Shown here: positions 47,366 to 57,713 of the stretch, one piece after another | How positions within the stretch are numbered: the first letter of the stretch is position 1 | Layout: each line of letters opens with the position of its first letter | NCBI GenBank assembly: GCA_015179125.1 | Contig: WHVA01000410.1 | Location: 40,977 to 104,976 of the forward strand | DNA from: Gautieria morchelliformis | Lineage: Eukaryota > Basidiomycota > Agaricomycetes > Gomphales > Gomphaceae | Length of the DNA: 64,000 nucleotides | Direction of reading: 5' to 3' | Notes under the pieces: model-generated | What the model saw: only the letters and a program-made list of their open reading frames with translations | What the model was told of the DNA's origin: nothing | Database searches by the model: none | Program-made: the position numbers and the translations under genes

Positions 47366-48530
47366 GGTGCATAAACTTCATCTCCAAAGTTATGACCTTG
47401 GTTCGGAGGGCAGTGACTTTATCATCCAGGATGTAGAGGTATTCCAGTGTGGCGGTGGCACTATGGCTCACACTCTTCTGGGTTTTCTCCTCTGCCCTCA
47501 GCATCTTTTCAGCTTCTCGCCAAACACGTCGGTCTGTCTGCTGCACTGCGCCATTCAGATTGATGATTCTGTGACACAGCATCTCGGTTGCGTGCCTGTG
47601 AAGGATAGTTATAGCAAAGAAAAATATAAAGGAGAAAGGGACTTACGGGTTGTCGAGGGTAATCGCTGCCAACGCAGCATAAAACAAACGAGAAAAAATG
47701 GTTGTAACCTGGAGTGGTGGTTCAAGTGTCCGCCCCCAATGAAAGAGCGCTCGGAACGCCGACAACGCAACTTGCATGATGACAATCACGCTCGCTGGCG
47801 CAAAATCAGTTCATTTATGCTGGTATTAACCTGGTAGAAGGCTTCTCTTACCTATAGTGTCGAGTGCTGGTGCCATGGGGTGGTGCAAGATAATGGGGTG
47901 GAGCAAGATACTGTCACGGTCGGTCAGCCACATAGACAGACCCGTCGAGGGTGTGTGGCTGGCGCAAAACTCATATAGTAGGGAACCAAAGAATCATCTT
48001 GGAAAGAAGCCTAAAATGTGGTACCGTTGTATAAACATTTACTTATCTGATTGGAAAAAAATATTCATTAATGTCTCCCAGATTTACGCCAGCATAGCTG
48101 GGAGCTCTCCGCTCCGGCGCATGGTTCGGGAACAGAACATTGGCTAGAGTGGGATATTTAAGGCGCTCATCATAGTCGTGCAAAGCTGACAACGTTGCAA
48201 TAATGGGACATCAATATATCCGCATGAGCAATTGAAAGGCCGTTGAACAGATGAGTCGGAGTCGAAAAACCATACGCTCTCGCCTACGATGTCAGACCCT
48301 CGAGATCCTAGTTTAGAGGCACCTTACTCGTTGCCCAAATCATGGGGAAAGGAAACCGAAGGCCTGGCGGCCATGTCTATGTTTATTTCGGGTCTTGTCA
48401 TGGTGACACGGAATAAGTATGTGTTATTGATTGAAAAGATACAGCACCCACCGAGCTCATAACGTGGCTTCCTGCCCAGGTACCTAGCTTGGCCCGCTGT
48501 TCTTGTGGCTATAACAGGCTACGTGGGTTG
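47366..48530. other. Region without a supportable gene
   Basis: Apart from the coiled-coil-like minus frame noted at 47304-47582, no coding pattern with conserved motifs was found. Confidence 0.4.
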
Positions 48531-48572
48531 TTCGACTCCGCTGACGCGTCTTGTCGCGTCTTCATTCCAACC

Positions 48573-49990
48573 ATGAGCGACGACGTCGTTCTTCCTATCC
48601 CCAACCTCGATCTTACCCAATTCGCCTTCATCCTTTCTACTCCCTCCTTAACGCATCTTCATGACCATGCTCGCACAGAGCTGCTCAAAGGTATTCAGAA
48701 AGATCGTGCGTTCAATTGTTCCCGTTACTATTATCGATCCTTGAGAACTAGTGTTACCATGCAGAAATGGCACCTATCAAGAGCAAGAGCGAGCGCCGAT
48801 AAACCATTCTCCTTGATACAGACGCATAATGTATGAGACGGTATTCGGCCGGATGAAGGCATGCCATGAATGGCGCCACACTTTGTCCCCAATTCTGGTC
48901 AAGTAGGTCGCCTTAGCTCTAAGTGCATCCGCAATTTCGCTCTCGCCTTCGGTTTTTTCAGCCTCCGCCAAGCGAGCGCCAAGCTTGTCAAGCTCGTCCT
49001 TATTCTGCGAGGTCATTTCCTCGTGCAAACGAGCATCGAATGGTAGTGGTGCTGTGGTGTTGGTGGGCAGCACCTTTCTCTTCCTATCACCTTATAATCT
49101 GACACTGTTCCTCATAGGCTCATCGAGAAAGGTGGGGATTGGGACTGCCGCAATAGGCTAAAAGTATACCAGGCGCTACACACATTATCCATTCACTATT
49201 TCTTCCCACATGGAATTGATATATGGCCTTTCTCGTGTTTGCTTTCCGGACGCAATTCTGCAGACAATTCCATCGTGCCACCCCTCTCCTCCTGGATTCT
49301 TTGTCGACATTTACCGCCACAGAATTATTACCCTACGATAAAATTGTCTTGTACGCAGTTGTTGCTGGCACCTTATCTCTTGGACGGGTTGAAATGAAGA
49401 AAAAGGTATGTTCAGTTTATGTAATTCTATGTCTTGCGAAGTCGGACATTTGGGGATTTCGTCCCTTGTCCTATTATGGCTCACAGCACCTCATCCATAG
49501 ATTCTCCAGTCTCCGGAAGTGAATTCGGTGCTGCATGAAATCAAAGACTTATCAGACTTCACAAAATCGTTGTACGAGTGCCACTATCACAAATTCTTCA
49601 TTGCCCTGGGTAAGGCTGGTGGTATTCCATGCAACCATCCCTTGACCATTCCTCATGCCAATTACCAGCATCGCTCGAGCAAGCCCACCTGCTACCCTCC
49701 CAGATTCTCCGCCCGCACGCTCGGTGGTACGTATGAGAGATGAGGATCCGCGCGTATGCACAGCTTTTAGAGAGCTACAGCTCTTTGACATTGAAGAGTA
49801 TGAGCGCTGCGTTTGGCATGAAGGAGGCGTTTGTCGACAAGTGCGTATATAGTCGACTGAGAATGGCATGTGACCTGAAGCTGAAATCGTCGTCTTGCGC
49901 AGTGATCTATCACATTTCATCTCGTCCGGTCGGCTCAATTGTTCGATTGACCAGGTGCACGAGATTGTCGAGACAACACGGGCCTCCACA
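48573..49990 (+). pseudogene. Inverted, rearranged RPN7 pseudogene
   Basis: It matches the RPN7 gene at 42566-44268 in reverse, with only about 40 bp of upstream sequence. The first exon is intact up to the codons for MAP. Then 48779-49072 is inverted relative to the rest, about 105 bp of RPN7 exon and intron next to that block are missing, and the copy resumes at the LIEKGGDWD region. It runs on to the codons for VETTR and stops matching at about 49990, so the last about 30 codons are gone. Scattered substitutions are present. It cannot encode a full RPN7. Confidence 0.88.
48779..49072 (-). other. Micro-inversion inside the RPN7 pseudogene
   Basis: This block has the plus-strand orientation of the parent gene (partner about 43719-44018), while both flanks are reversed. 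The junctions show a few bases of shared sequence (CTTAT on the left). Confidence 0.85.
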
Positions 49991-50149
49991 CGGTCGACAC
50001 CTGGAAGAAGAAGGTGCGTTGTGCCGCCGATCCTGAAGCTGTGGCTTGCATCCAGATTGTGTTGCAACGGTTGAGAAATCAGCCACGTTGCAACGGGGCC
50101 CAGCCGCCGTCAGCGGTTGTGGAGGCGAAGAGGGGGGTATGAGTAGGGA

Positions 50150-50640
50150 CTCCGGCGTTTGCTGCGAGATGGCGGTTGAACGCATTGATGGCGCTGCAGT
50201 CGCACGTGGAGTTGGAGAGGTTGATGTCTGCACGATCTGAGCCGGTTGTTTTGGAGCAAGGGATGTGAAAGGTGACGAAAGGGAGATTGCTAGCGGTGAC
50301 ACCGCGTTGAATAGGAGTGGAGCGGGATACGTGCTGCTTGGGATCAAAGGCCGTGTCGACTCGATTATGAGTTCTTCTAGGCGGCAGCAGGACCAGAAAG
50401 CTATGCAGGCGACGGCAAAAACGGCAGCGTCGAATGTGTCTGTGAGCTGGATATGTCGTAACGTGACAGAGGCTCGTTTCGGACGATGTGAAGTCAGGGG
50501 CTAAGCGTGAAGACTCTGAGGTGCGCGGTTAGCTAGGGGTTACAGTACTAGTGTGCTGTGAGCGTGATACCGTATTCGGTGCAACACTTTGTCCATCAGT
50601 ACTTTGAGCCAGCTCAATCGGAGTAGTGCCCCTATTCGGA
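50150..50640. repeat. Segmental duplication upstream of the F-box gene (partner about 11695-12120)
   Basis: From GGAGTTGGAGAGGTTGATGT through GGGAGATTGCTAGCGGTGAC, TACGTGCTGCTTGGGATCAA and AGTACTAGTGTGCTGTGAGC, the order and spacing match the region before the truncated F-box copy with only small indels. Confidence 0.8.
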
Positions 50641-50689
50641 ATTTGGATCCTAATATCCCCTGATCTGGTCCAACCTCCTAGCTAGTTCA

Positions 50690-50815
50690 AGCTACCACCC
50701 CGCCCCGGCCGCTGCATGACCCTATGCAAGATCATGCCATCGTTCTCTACGATCCTAGCATTGATGAGAGAGAAACTGGTGAAGAGGGAAAAGAACGGCC
50801 CAAAGAAGAGGAAGG
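50690..50815 (+). pseudogene. Short fragment resembling the N-terminal region of RAD54
   Basis: Compared with the partner locus, this F-box leader has extra sequence of about 170 bp. One frame in it reads RPLHDPMQDHAIVLYDPSID then ERETGEEGKERPKEEE, which fits my memory of the acidic linker before the SNF2 helicase core of basidiomycete RAD54 proteins. There is no helicase motif, start or stop of its own. It is most likely filler DNA inserted during rearrangement. Confidence 0.5.
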
Positions 50816-50862
50816 CGCCACAACATCGCAACTCTTGCGCAATGTCATCGTAAGTTATAACA

Positions 50863-52095
50863 ATGTCCAGTCTAAAAAACGTAAACACACAATACGACAC
50901 CTCCTTTAGATCTACGAAACACATACTTCCAGGAGAATTGATTGACCAAGTCATCGACCACTTGCACGATGACTCACCCTCTCTACGAGCGTGTTGTATC
51001 ACTTGTCGCGCATGGGTCCCGAGTGCACGGTTTCATATATTCCGTAACATTGTGCTCTCCGCTAAGCATGCCGACGCACTCGCCGTGATTCTGGAAACTA
51101 GCCCGCATATTTTTCCCTTGGTCAGGTCGCTAACTATTAGCGGAACCTCGGAACAGTTGCACAAAGAATCGGACTATCTTGATGCTGTCATTCCCACAAT
51201 TGCTCCCAAATTGACAAAACTGAAGACCCTTCGATTCTACTACGTGACCTTAGCTCAGCAGCACCCAAACGTCCTGTCTGCATTAATTCACAACTTCTCT
51301 ACCATCCAAGAATTATGCATTGAAGGAGGCGGCTTCAACAGACCCAGAGACTTTGCAACGCTCATAGTTGCGTATCCCTGCCTAGAATGCTTGGATGTCA
51401 GTCGCATCTGGTGGAGGTCGGCGACCCCAGAAAGGCACTGCGAGAATGTGTTTCAGGAGTATCCTGACTTGCTCTCACGGTTACGGTGCATAACATTGAA
51501 CAATCTACCTCTCGGCGTCATCAATTGGATGTCGTCTTACCATCATGTTCTGCCTGTTCATACTGTCACGGTCAATCAATCGTCCAGGATTTTCATCCAT
51601 GAGATTCAGCAGATGGCAAGGCTTTTCCAACTCATCGGATCTTCCCTTGAACACCTCACCTTCTGCATTTATCAATATAATTTGGAGCCTCTCGAAGTTT
51701 CACCTCCCATTGACGCCATTTTAGAGAAAACAAATATGGACCTCTTATCATTTAACACCAGATTACGCACTCTAACTTTCAACAACCTTCTCCTTGACAC
51801 ACCATCTACACCAACTTATCCATGGCTTCCTGTCTTGCTCTCCCAGGTCACATTCCGCTACATTGAGGAAATATCTTTTGTTTTGTGGTGGGATGAAGTT
51901 GAGCTAATCAAGACAGTGAATCTAAAGCTGGTACAGGACATTATCACCAAGCCTGTTTTCAGTGGACTGAAGAGAGTCATTTTTAGATGGTGGGGCGCTG
52001 TGTATCCTGTGGAGGGCAGCCAAGCAATTAGGGCACAAATGGACCAACTTGATAGAATGGGACTGCTTGTGTTCCACAGTGAAACATGGAGTTAG
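50863..52095 (+). CDS. F-box-like / leucine-rich protein, full-length copy
   Basis: 410 aa in a single exon. An F-box-like N-terminus (LPGELIDQVIDHLHDDSPSL, RACCITCRAWVPSARFHIF) is followed by irregular leucine-rich stretches: FPLVRSLTISGTSEQL, LTKLKTLRFYYVTLA, FSTIQELCIEGGGF, LRTLTFNNLLLD and FSGLKRVIFRWWGAV. The layout is typical of the large basidiomycete F-box families, which act as substrate receptors of SCF ubiquitin ligases. The particular target is unknown. The partner at 12179 has lost 17 codons and its 3' half, so this copy is closer to the ancestral form. The Gypsy element begins 235 bp after the stop. Confidence 0.75.
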   Translation: MSSLKNVNTQYDTSFRSTKHILPGELIDQVIDHLHDDSPSLRACCITCRAWVPSARFHIFRNIVLSAKHADALAVILETSPHIFPLVRSLTISGTSEQLHKESDYLDAVIPTIAPKLTKLKTLRFYYVTLAQQHPNVLSALIHNFSTIQELCIEGGGFNRPRDFATLIVAYPCLECLDVSRIWWRSATPERHCENVFQEYPDLLSRLRCITLNNLPLGVINWMSSYHHVLPVHTVTVNQSSRIFIHEIQQMARLFQLIGSSLEHLTFCIYQYNLEPLEVSPPIDAILEKTNMDLLSFNTRLRTLTFNNLLLDTPSTPTYPWLPVLLSQVTFRYIEEISFVLWWDEVELIKTVNLKLVQDIITKPVFSGLKRVIFRWWGAVYPVEGSQAIRAQMDQLDRMGLLVFHSETWS

Positions 52096-52330
52096 GATTC
52101 AGATAGGGCTATTACTTCTAGCTCATATAGAATGCCCCAAGACAGTTGGGCTTGTGTGTCATAAAGGACAATTTCATCAATTACAGACAATACCATAGCT
52201 CTGACTTCTTCATAGACTTATAACACGTGTTTTCCTTTGCCTCCATCTACATCCTGAGCATAGATACAGGTGAAGAACTTTCTCTACCCTCCCTTCACTC
52301 CCTCTTTCTGCTCCCAGCACTTTGGGTGGT

Positions 52331-52891
52331 TGTAAGAACCCGGCCTTTGGCCGGTTACTTACCGGTATAACTTTCTTCCGAGCCCGAGCCTTGTGATACT
52401 CGTGCCCGAGTACATATGATTCTTATCCTGCGCCCAAGCCCAAGCCCGAGCTACAGCTCATATCCGACCTTGATCCCATGCCCGTATCCCCTTAGTTACT
52501 GATTCCGCTCCATCACGCATCATTCATATATTACCTCGCCCTGACCTCGCCCTGACCTCGCCCTGATTCCCACTAATATGCTCGCCCCTGACTCGTACCC
52601 TCGCCCCGTATATAAACCCCCCTGTATGCATTCCTACTCCTCAGTCTGAAAATCAACTATCGTATAACTTCGATCCCTAGCTAGTTTCTAAGCCTCGCCT
52701 CTTAAGCCAAACCTCGCCTCTTATTCGTTTGCCTCCGAAGTTGGGACTCGTGCGTAGGGTCGGTGCAGCACATAAGCTGAAGCCTAGTCCCTCTCCGACT
52801 TCCCCATCCAAACCTCGCCCCGTAACCTCGGACCGTACCTTGGGTTCCGCTCCCGACCTCGGTCAACCTTACGATGGATCGTATCGTAACA
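52331..52891 (+). repeat. 5' LTR of the chromovirus
   Basis: 561 bp. Near its start GGCCTTTGGCCGG can form a small hairpin. A TATATAAA-like box lies at about 52609-52616. It has a 9-12-bp CCTCGCCCTGA tandem repeat that is longer than in the 3' LTR. By eye more than a dozen substitutions separate the two LTRs, so the insertion is not recent. Confidence 0.9.
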
Positions 52892-53110
52892 GTATTTTCA
52901 GACTGCTTACACCCTACGTATCCCTTTTCTTCACTATGTCCATGATAACTCGTTCTTGCACCCTTCGGGGTATATCAGAACAACGACGTTTCTCGGAAGC
53001 CCCCGACGATTCACCACCGTCCCTGGGGATACCCCTCGCAGACCCCGCCGAGCCTAGTAACAAAGGCAAAGGTAGGGCTGACCCCGGTGACCCTTCAGGT
53101 GATCCAGGTG

Positions 53111-53303
53111 TGTAAAGGAGTAAACTTAGGGCCTTGTGGGTATCACAAGAGCAGCAGAGATCAACCAAGCTGTGGGATTCTGATGCTACGTAGTGATGGT
53201 TTACAAGGTAAGTTAAGCTGGGGAACTGCCGGCGGTTCCCACGCACTACTATACAGTGGGGTCTTGTGGACCCCCCCCCCCCCTCTGAATCCACTTCTTT
53301 ACA
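53111..53303 (+). repeat. Left LTR of the hairpin element
   Basis: 193 bp, with a C14-like run near its end. It differs from the right LTR by a 9-bp repeat unit (ATCACAAG) and a handful of substitutions, so it is younger than or similar in age to its Gypsy host. Confidence 0.9.
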
Positions 53304-53349
53304 CCCTCCCCTTCTAGAAGGAACCCACCGGGTGAGCCAAAAGAAGCGC

Positions 53350-54010
53350 CCCTTTGACCTTGAGAAAGGGATGGGTGTGTGGACCAGGTCATTCTGATGT
53401 ATCTCAGAATAACCGCAGATCTGATGCCTCAGATCTGACATGAATGGCATGATGTCATGACATGGCATGATGTCATGACATGGCATCATGGCAGATGTGT
53501 TGGCATAGTACCAACACATCTGTTCTGGTGTTCATCATTCTGAACACCAGTGGTTGTGCCGGCTTCGCCGGCACTCCCCAGTTGTAGTGGGTGGTTGGTT
53601 GGTTTAGGGGCATGGTTCTTCCCCCTCTGAACTGAAACCCACGGTTGAGAACAACTTGAATGCTCTCAAACCCACAGACAGGTGATGTCTGTGGGGAACT
53701 GAACAGCCAATGATCTAGGCATCATTGGTGCCTAACTGCGAAGGATAGCAGTTTTGCAGCCATAGGACCTGGCAGGGCCCTATGCAAGGAATAACCAAGC
53801 GGTCAATAATTGACTGCTTTGTGACATGATGTCACCCGTAGGACTCGGAGGAGCCCTACGCAATGAAATTACCGAAGCGGTCAATACTTGACCACTTCAT
53901 GAACAGGCCAGCGGCTGCATACAGCCGCTGGGCATTGTGTCCATGGACCTGGACACAACGGATGTGCATTTGTGTGCACGCCAGGCATGTGATGCAGGCA
54001 GAGGCACACT
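53350..54010. repeat. Chain of at least a dozen perfect stem-loops
   Basis: Perfect inverted pairs with short loops follow one another: ATTCTGA (53391-53410), CAGATCTGA (53416-53437), CAGATGTGTTGG (53492-53522), CTGGTGTTCA (53525-53550), GTGCCGGC (53556-53574), CCCACAGACA (53671-53695), CCAATGAT (53707-53728), AACTGC (53734-53753), CATAGG (53761-53784), CGTAGG (about 53837-53860), CCAGCGGCTG (53908-53931) and TTGTGTCCA (53935-53958). Between them two near-palindromes contain GGTCAA/TTGAC. The stems differ in sequence, so this is not one repeated hairpin. Confidence 0.88.
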
Positions 54011-54269
54011 TTCTGACGATCTGTTGGATCATCTTGCAGCTGTCCGTGGGGGCAGCCGGTTGCTCTTGAGGTCCGTTCCCAAACCTTACGTCCTGTTCGA
54101 CCGGGACGGTGGTGGCGGCATTCGCTGCTTGTCCTGCTCCTTTCGGCGCAGGTCTTCCATGTCGTGACCACATTCGTTAGCTGCGGACTGTCACGCACTA
54201 ATGGCGGTGGCTCCGCAGGGCGCCGGCAATGCGGCGGTTGCGACATATGCCGCAACCGGGAGCTTCTGG

Positions 54270-55420
54270 GGACCTTTGGTGGGTCCCCAGATGCAGATGC
54301 ATGCCCCTTGGGGCGTGCCGCACCCTCCCTCCTTGACAGGAGAGAGCCTGGCGGCCGGGACCGCCTCTGGGCCCGCGCGCGAACACGGACGCGGCGGTGG
54401 GCCGGCCCTGGCACGCGGCAGGGAGCCCCAGCAGCCTGGGTGTCTGCTGGGGACCCGGTGCGCCGCGTGGCACCCGCCGCTGACGGGGGCGGCCCTGCAT
54501 GCGGGCGCAAGCGAGGGCGGGTGGAGCGGCGCTGCGGGCGCGGCTTTTGCAGCGCCTGGCGGCCTCTGGGGAACCCCTGAGGGTCCCAAGCAGTGGGGGC
54601 ACGTCCACCGTTCCCGCTCGCTGGGAACGAGCGGGGTAGACCGGGCGGCTCCAGAGGCCGCGCGCGAGTGTGGACGCGGCGGTGGGCCGGTCCTGTCGCC
54701 CGCGCGGAGGTGCCCCAGCAGCATGCGTATGCGCTGGGGACCTGGGGCACCGTGTGGGGTCCGCCTTGGACGGGGGCAGGTCCGCAGGTGCCCGCGAGCG
54801 TGGGCAGAGGGGCGCGCGCGGCGTGCGCAGCTTACGCGGGGCCTGGCACACTCTGGGGGCCTTTTGAGGGCCCCCAGAGGTGGATGCACGCTCTAGGGAG
54901 CGTGCACCACCTCTCCTGCTCGCTGGGAGCGAGCAGGGCGGCCGGGACGGCGCCTGGGGCCGGGCGTGACCGCGGATGACGCTGCACGGCGTGCGCGATC
55001 CCAGGCCGACTCTGGGGCCTCTTGGGGGCCCCCAGAGGTGGATGCACGCTCTGAGGAGCGTGCACCACAGTTCCCGCTCGCTGGGAGCGAGCAGGGTGGT
55101 CCCTGGGGCCGCGGTCGAGGGTGGATGGCCGTGGGCGCCGGGCGCGGCGTTCGCGACGTCTGGCCGGTTCTGGGGGCCTCTGGAGGGCCCCCAGAGGAGG
55201 ATGCACGCTCCTTGGAGCGTGCACCACTGTTCCCGCTCGCTGGGAGCGAGCAGGGCGGCCGGGGCGGTACCTGGGGCGCGCGGATGACGCTGCGCGCTGG
55301 CGGCGGCTTACGCGGGTTCCCAGTCGTCCTGGGGGGCTCTTGGGAGTTCCCTAGGGTGGATGCACACACCATGGGGTGTGTGCTGGCGTCCGTGGCAGTC
55401 TGGGGTGGCCTGGAGCGCGG
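54270..55420. repeat. GC-rich tandem array, about eight diverged units of 145-160 bp
   Basis: The best-preserved units start near 54868, 55027, 55187 and 55343, each with GGGGGCC...GGCCCCCAGAGG, TGGATGCACGCTC, GAGCGTGCACCAC and CCCGCTCGCTGGGAGCGAGC. More diverged units begin near 54270, 54428, 54575 and 54713. Each unit itself contains two or three hairpins. Long open frames occur on both strands and in several frames, as expected from GC-rich repeats. Confidence 0.8.
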
Positions 55421-55559
55421 ATGCATGATGGGGACGGTGGAGGCGGCGTCGATGAGCATGCGTCACGGCGCGCATCACACATGGCGTGGCCGGCCTGTCC
55501 CTGGCGAGCTTGAAGAGCCTGGGGACGTCGTGGGGCGTGGATGCGCCATGGGGGAACCT

Positions 55560-55900
55560 CATTGCGGCCAGGCCATGGAGTTGGGCTGGTCGGCTGCACG
55601 ACCGGTCGTTTTTGCACGACCGGTTCTCCGCCTTCCTCCAGCGAAGGCGTGTCCCCATTCAGCTTCACTCACGTGGGTGCTGGTGCGAGCGTGCGCAGCG
55701 GTGGCTGGGCCAGGTTGTCGTCGCGGGGTGAGTTGTGCCGTAAGTTGTGTAATTCGCGGCACAACTCAGCCATCCTTTCATCCAACGCTCTGAACCTACA
55801 GAGCCGTTGCCGGCTCTCCTTGCGGTCTGTCGCGAGGTGTTCCTGCGATGATGACATCGCAGCAACAGTTTTTTGACGGTGAAGCCGTCAGAGTAGCGGT
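55560..55900. repeat. Second hairpin zone of the non-autonomous LTR element
   Basis: Includes TTGTGCCG...CGGCACAA (about 55732-55762), GCGATG-ATGA-CATCGC (about 55845-55860), TGACGG-TGAAG-CCGTCA (about 55874-55890) and a direct repeat of GCACGACCGGT around 55596-55624. Confidence 0.75.
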
Positions 55901-55972
55901 CTTTTTCAAGACGCGGCAGAAAACACAGTCCAGCTGTTTGCTGGGCAAAAAGCCAATGGAATCTCAAAAAAG

Positions 55973-56171
55973 TGTAAAGGAGTAAACTTAGGGCCTTGTG
56001 GGTATCACAAGATCACAAGAGCAGCAGAGATCGACCAAGCTGTAGGATTCTGATGCTACGTAGTGACGGTTTACAAGGTAAGTTAAGCTGGGGAACCACC
56101 GGCGGTTCCCACGCACTACTATACAGTGGGGTCTTGTGGACCCCCCCCCCCTCTGAATCCACTTCTTTACA
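55973..56171 (+). repeat. Right LTR of the hairpin element
   Basis: 199 bp, ending CTTCTTTACA; next to it AGGTG duplicates the target in gag. Confidence 0.9.
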
Positions 56172-56913
56172 AGGTGATGGCTCTGGAGGTTCTGACAATG
56201 ATCAGGACCTCCCCAACCTGCCGCCCGAGGACCTCGGTGACCTCGAGGACAACGAGCTTATGCGTCGAGTGTTCATCAAACTCGCGAAACCTCGTGAGTC
56301 CGAAGCACGAGCCAAGGTCAAGGAACCGGATAGTTATGACGGTACTGACCAGGCCAAGCTTCGCACCTTCTTCCTTCAATGCGTACTCAACTTCCAAGAT
56401 CGTCCCACAGCGTTCAAGACTGGGGCCTCGAAGGTGCAGTATGCTATTTCTTACCTGTCCGGCTCAGCTCTACAGTATTTCGAGCCAGCGATCCTCGGCG
56501 AAGTCCAACCCGAGCCAGATTGGCTCAAGGACTGGGACAGCTTCAAGGCCGAGCTCGAGCTCAACTTCGGCCCATACGACAACGCTGCCCAAGCCGAGAT
56601 TGACCTCGAGAAGATCGTTATGAAAGAGCACCACAAGGCCACGCGATCCTTTATCGACTTCGCCCGAGCTTCGACTCGGACTCAGTGGAACAATGCGGCC
56701 CTCTGACACTTTGCCTACAAGGGCTTGGCCAAATGAATCAAGGATGACTTACTTCACTTCCCTCGATTCCGCAGCCTCCCCGAGCTTAGGAACTTCACGC
56801 TGGAATGCGACAGCCGTTATTGGGAGCGTAAGGAATATGACGCCATGATCAATGGTCGTAGCTCCCAGCCTGCACGTGCCACTAATCAGTCCAGCAGCAA
56901 TGCCACTAACAAC

Positions 56914-57402
56914 TGTTAGCAACTAGGGGCTATGGCAGGGAAGGTTCGGTAGAGTTCTTAGAAAGCTAGAATCAAATACACTCTCTCAGTGAATTTATTG
57001 TCACTGAGATATTATTACAGTACCTAGAATCAAATACACTATATGATTTTCAGTCAACATGCTATGTAAATATGAAAGATGTTACTCGCCTCTCTCAGTG
57101 AATTTATTGTCACTGAGAGAGGAGCACTATCCTGTCTCAGAAGGCATATACGTGCACCCGGCCCTTTAGCGCCCAAGGGCTCGTGCGTCGAAGTCATTTC
57201 AAACTCCGCTGGGTGCAGCCGCCTGTGAAAATAGAAATAACAGAATGGGATGGAGGGATAGGGAGTGACTAGAAAATTTCGAAAATAAGCAGAGAAGTGG
57301 ATGCATGGTACAAGAACAATGTGAGAAACAATTGGAAACACCACACAATAAATTGAACATATTATGCTTGATTTTGGTGCAGGAGCATAAATGCACCCAA
57401 CA
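56914..57402. mobile_element. 489-bp solo LTR inside gag
   Basis: Begins TGTTAGCAACT, ends GCACCCAACA, with TGTT/AACA inverted termini and a 5-bp duplication ACAAC (56909-56913, 57403-57407). A hairpin CTCTCTCAGTGA...TCACTGAGAGAG lies at about 57091-57121, preceded by a partial tandem copy of the block near 56968-57045. No internal coding region is left, so it arose by LTR-LTR recombination. The length shift (494 bp) agrees with the observed change of gag frame. Confidence 0.82.
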
Positions 57403-57713
57403 ACAACAACCAGTCTTCCAGCGGTTCCAACAACAATAAGAACCGCAACAAGACTAACAACAACGGCAAGGGTTCCAACAACAACTCTTCGAACAACAAG
57501 AGCCAGCCCGACATATCGAGCAAGCTCGGGAAGGATGGCAAACTACTTCCTGAGGAACGCCAACGTTGGGTCGACCAAGGCCTTTGTCTACTTTGCGGCA
57601 CCAAAGGCCACATCGTCAAGGACTGCCCGAAGAACAAGTCTACCAGCAGTAGCGGTTCTAAAGGTCGAGCAGCGAAGACCCCCAACGAGGGGACTTCGGC
57701 ATCCATTACGGAG

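Larger units (their letters stand above)
53111..56171. mobile_element. Non-autonomous LTR element with a hairpin-chain interior
   Basis: Two LTRs of 193 and 199 bp (53111-53303, 55973-56171) begin TGTAAAGGAG and end TTCTTTACA, flanked by AGGTG duplications (53106-53110, 56172-56176). The interior has no gag or pol. It splits into a region of successive perfect hairpins (about 53350-54010), a GC-rich tandem array (about 54270-55420) and a further hairpin zone (about 55560-55900). No canonical primer-binding site was seen just inside the left LTR; AATCTCAAAAAAG before the right LTR is a weak polypurine tract. Size and lack of coding place it with LARD/TRIM-like elements. It must be mobilised in trans. 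Confidence 0.88.

Noticed and set aside
48781-49073. Separate small gene on the minus strand
   Set aside because: It is the inverted block of the RPN7 pseudogene, identical in content to an RPN7 exon plus intron.
53111-53303. Retrozyme idea (hammerhead ribozyme in LTR)
   Set aside because: The LTR contains CTGATGC but not the CTGANGA core with a matching GAAA, so no hammerhead could be supported.
53440-53500. CRISPR-like repeat of GACATGGCATGATGTCAT
   Set aside because: Only two to three contiguous copies without spacers, in a eukaryotic transposon.
54191-55793. Long overlapping open frames on both strands in the GC-rich array
   Set aside because: They occur in almost every frame, lack starts in good context, and follow from GC-rich tandem repeats; none shows a conserved domain.
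56914-57402. SINE or tRNA-derived element in gag
   Set aside because: No A/B box pair with proper spacing; TG...C(A)ACA termini and a 5-bp duplication fit a solo LTR better.
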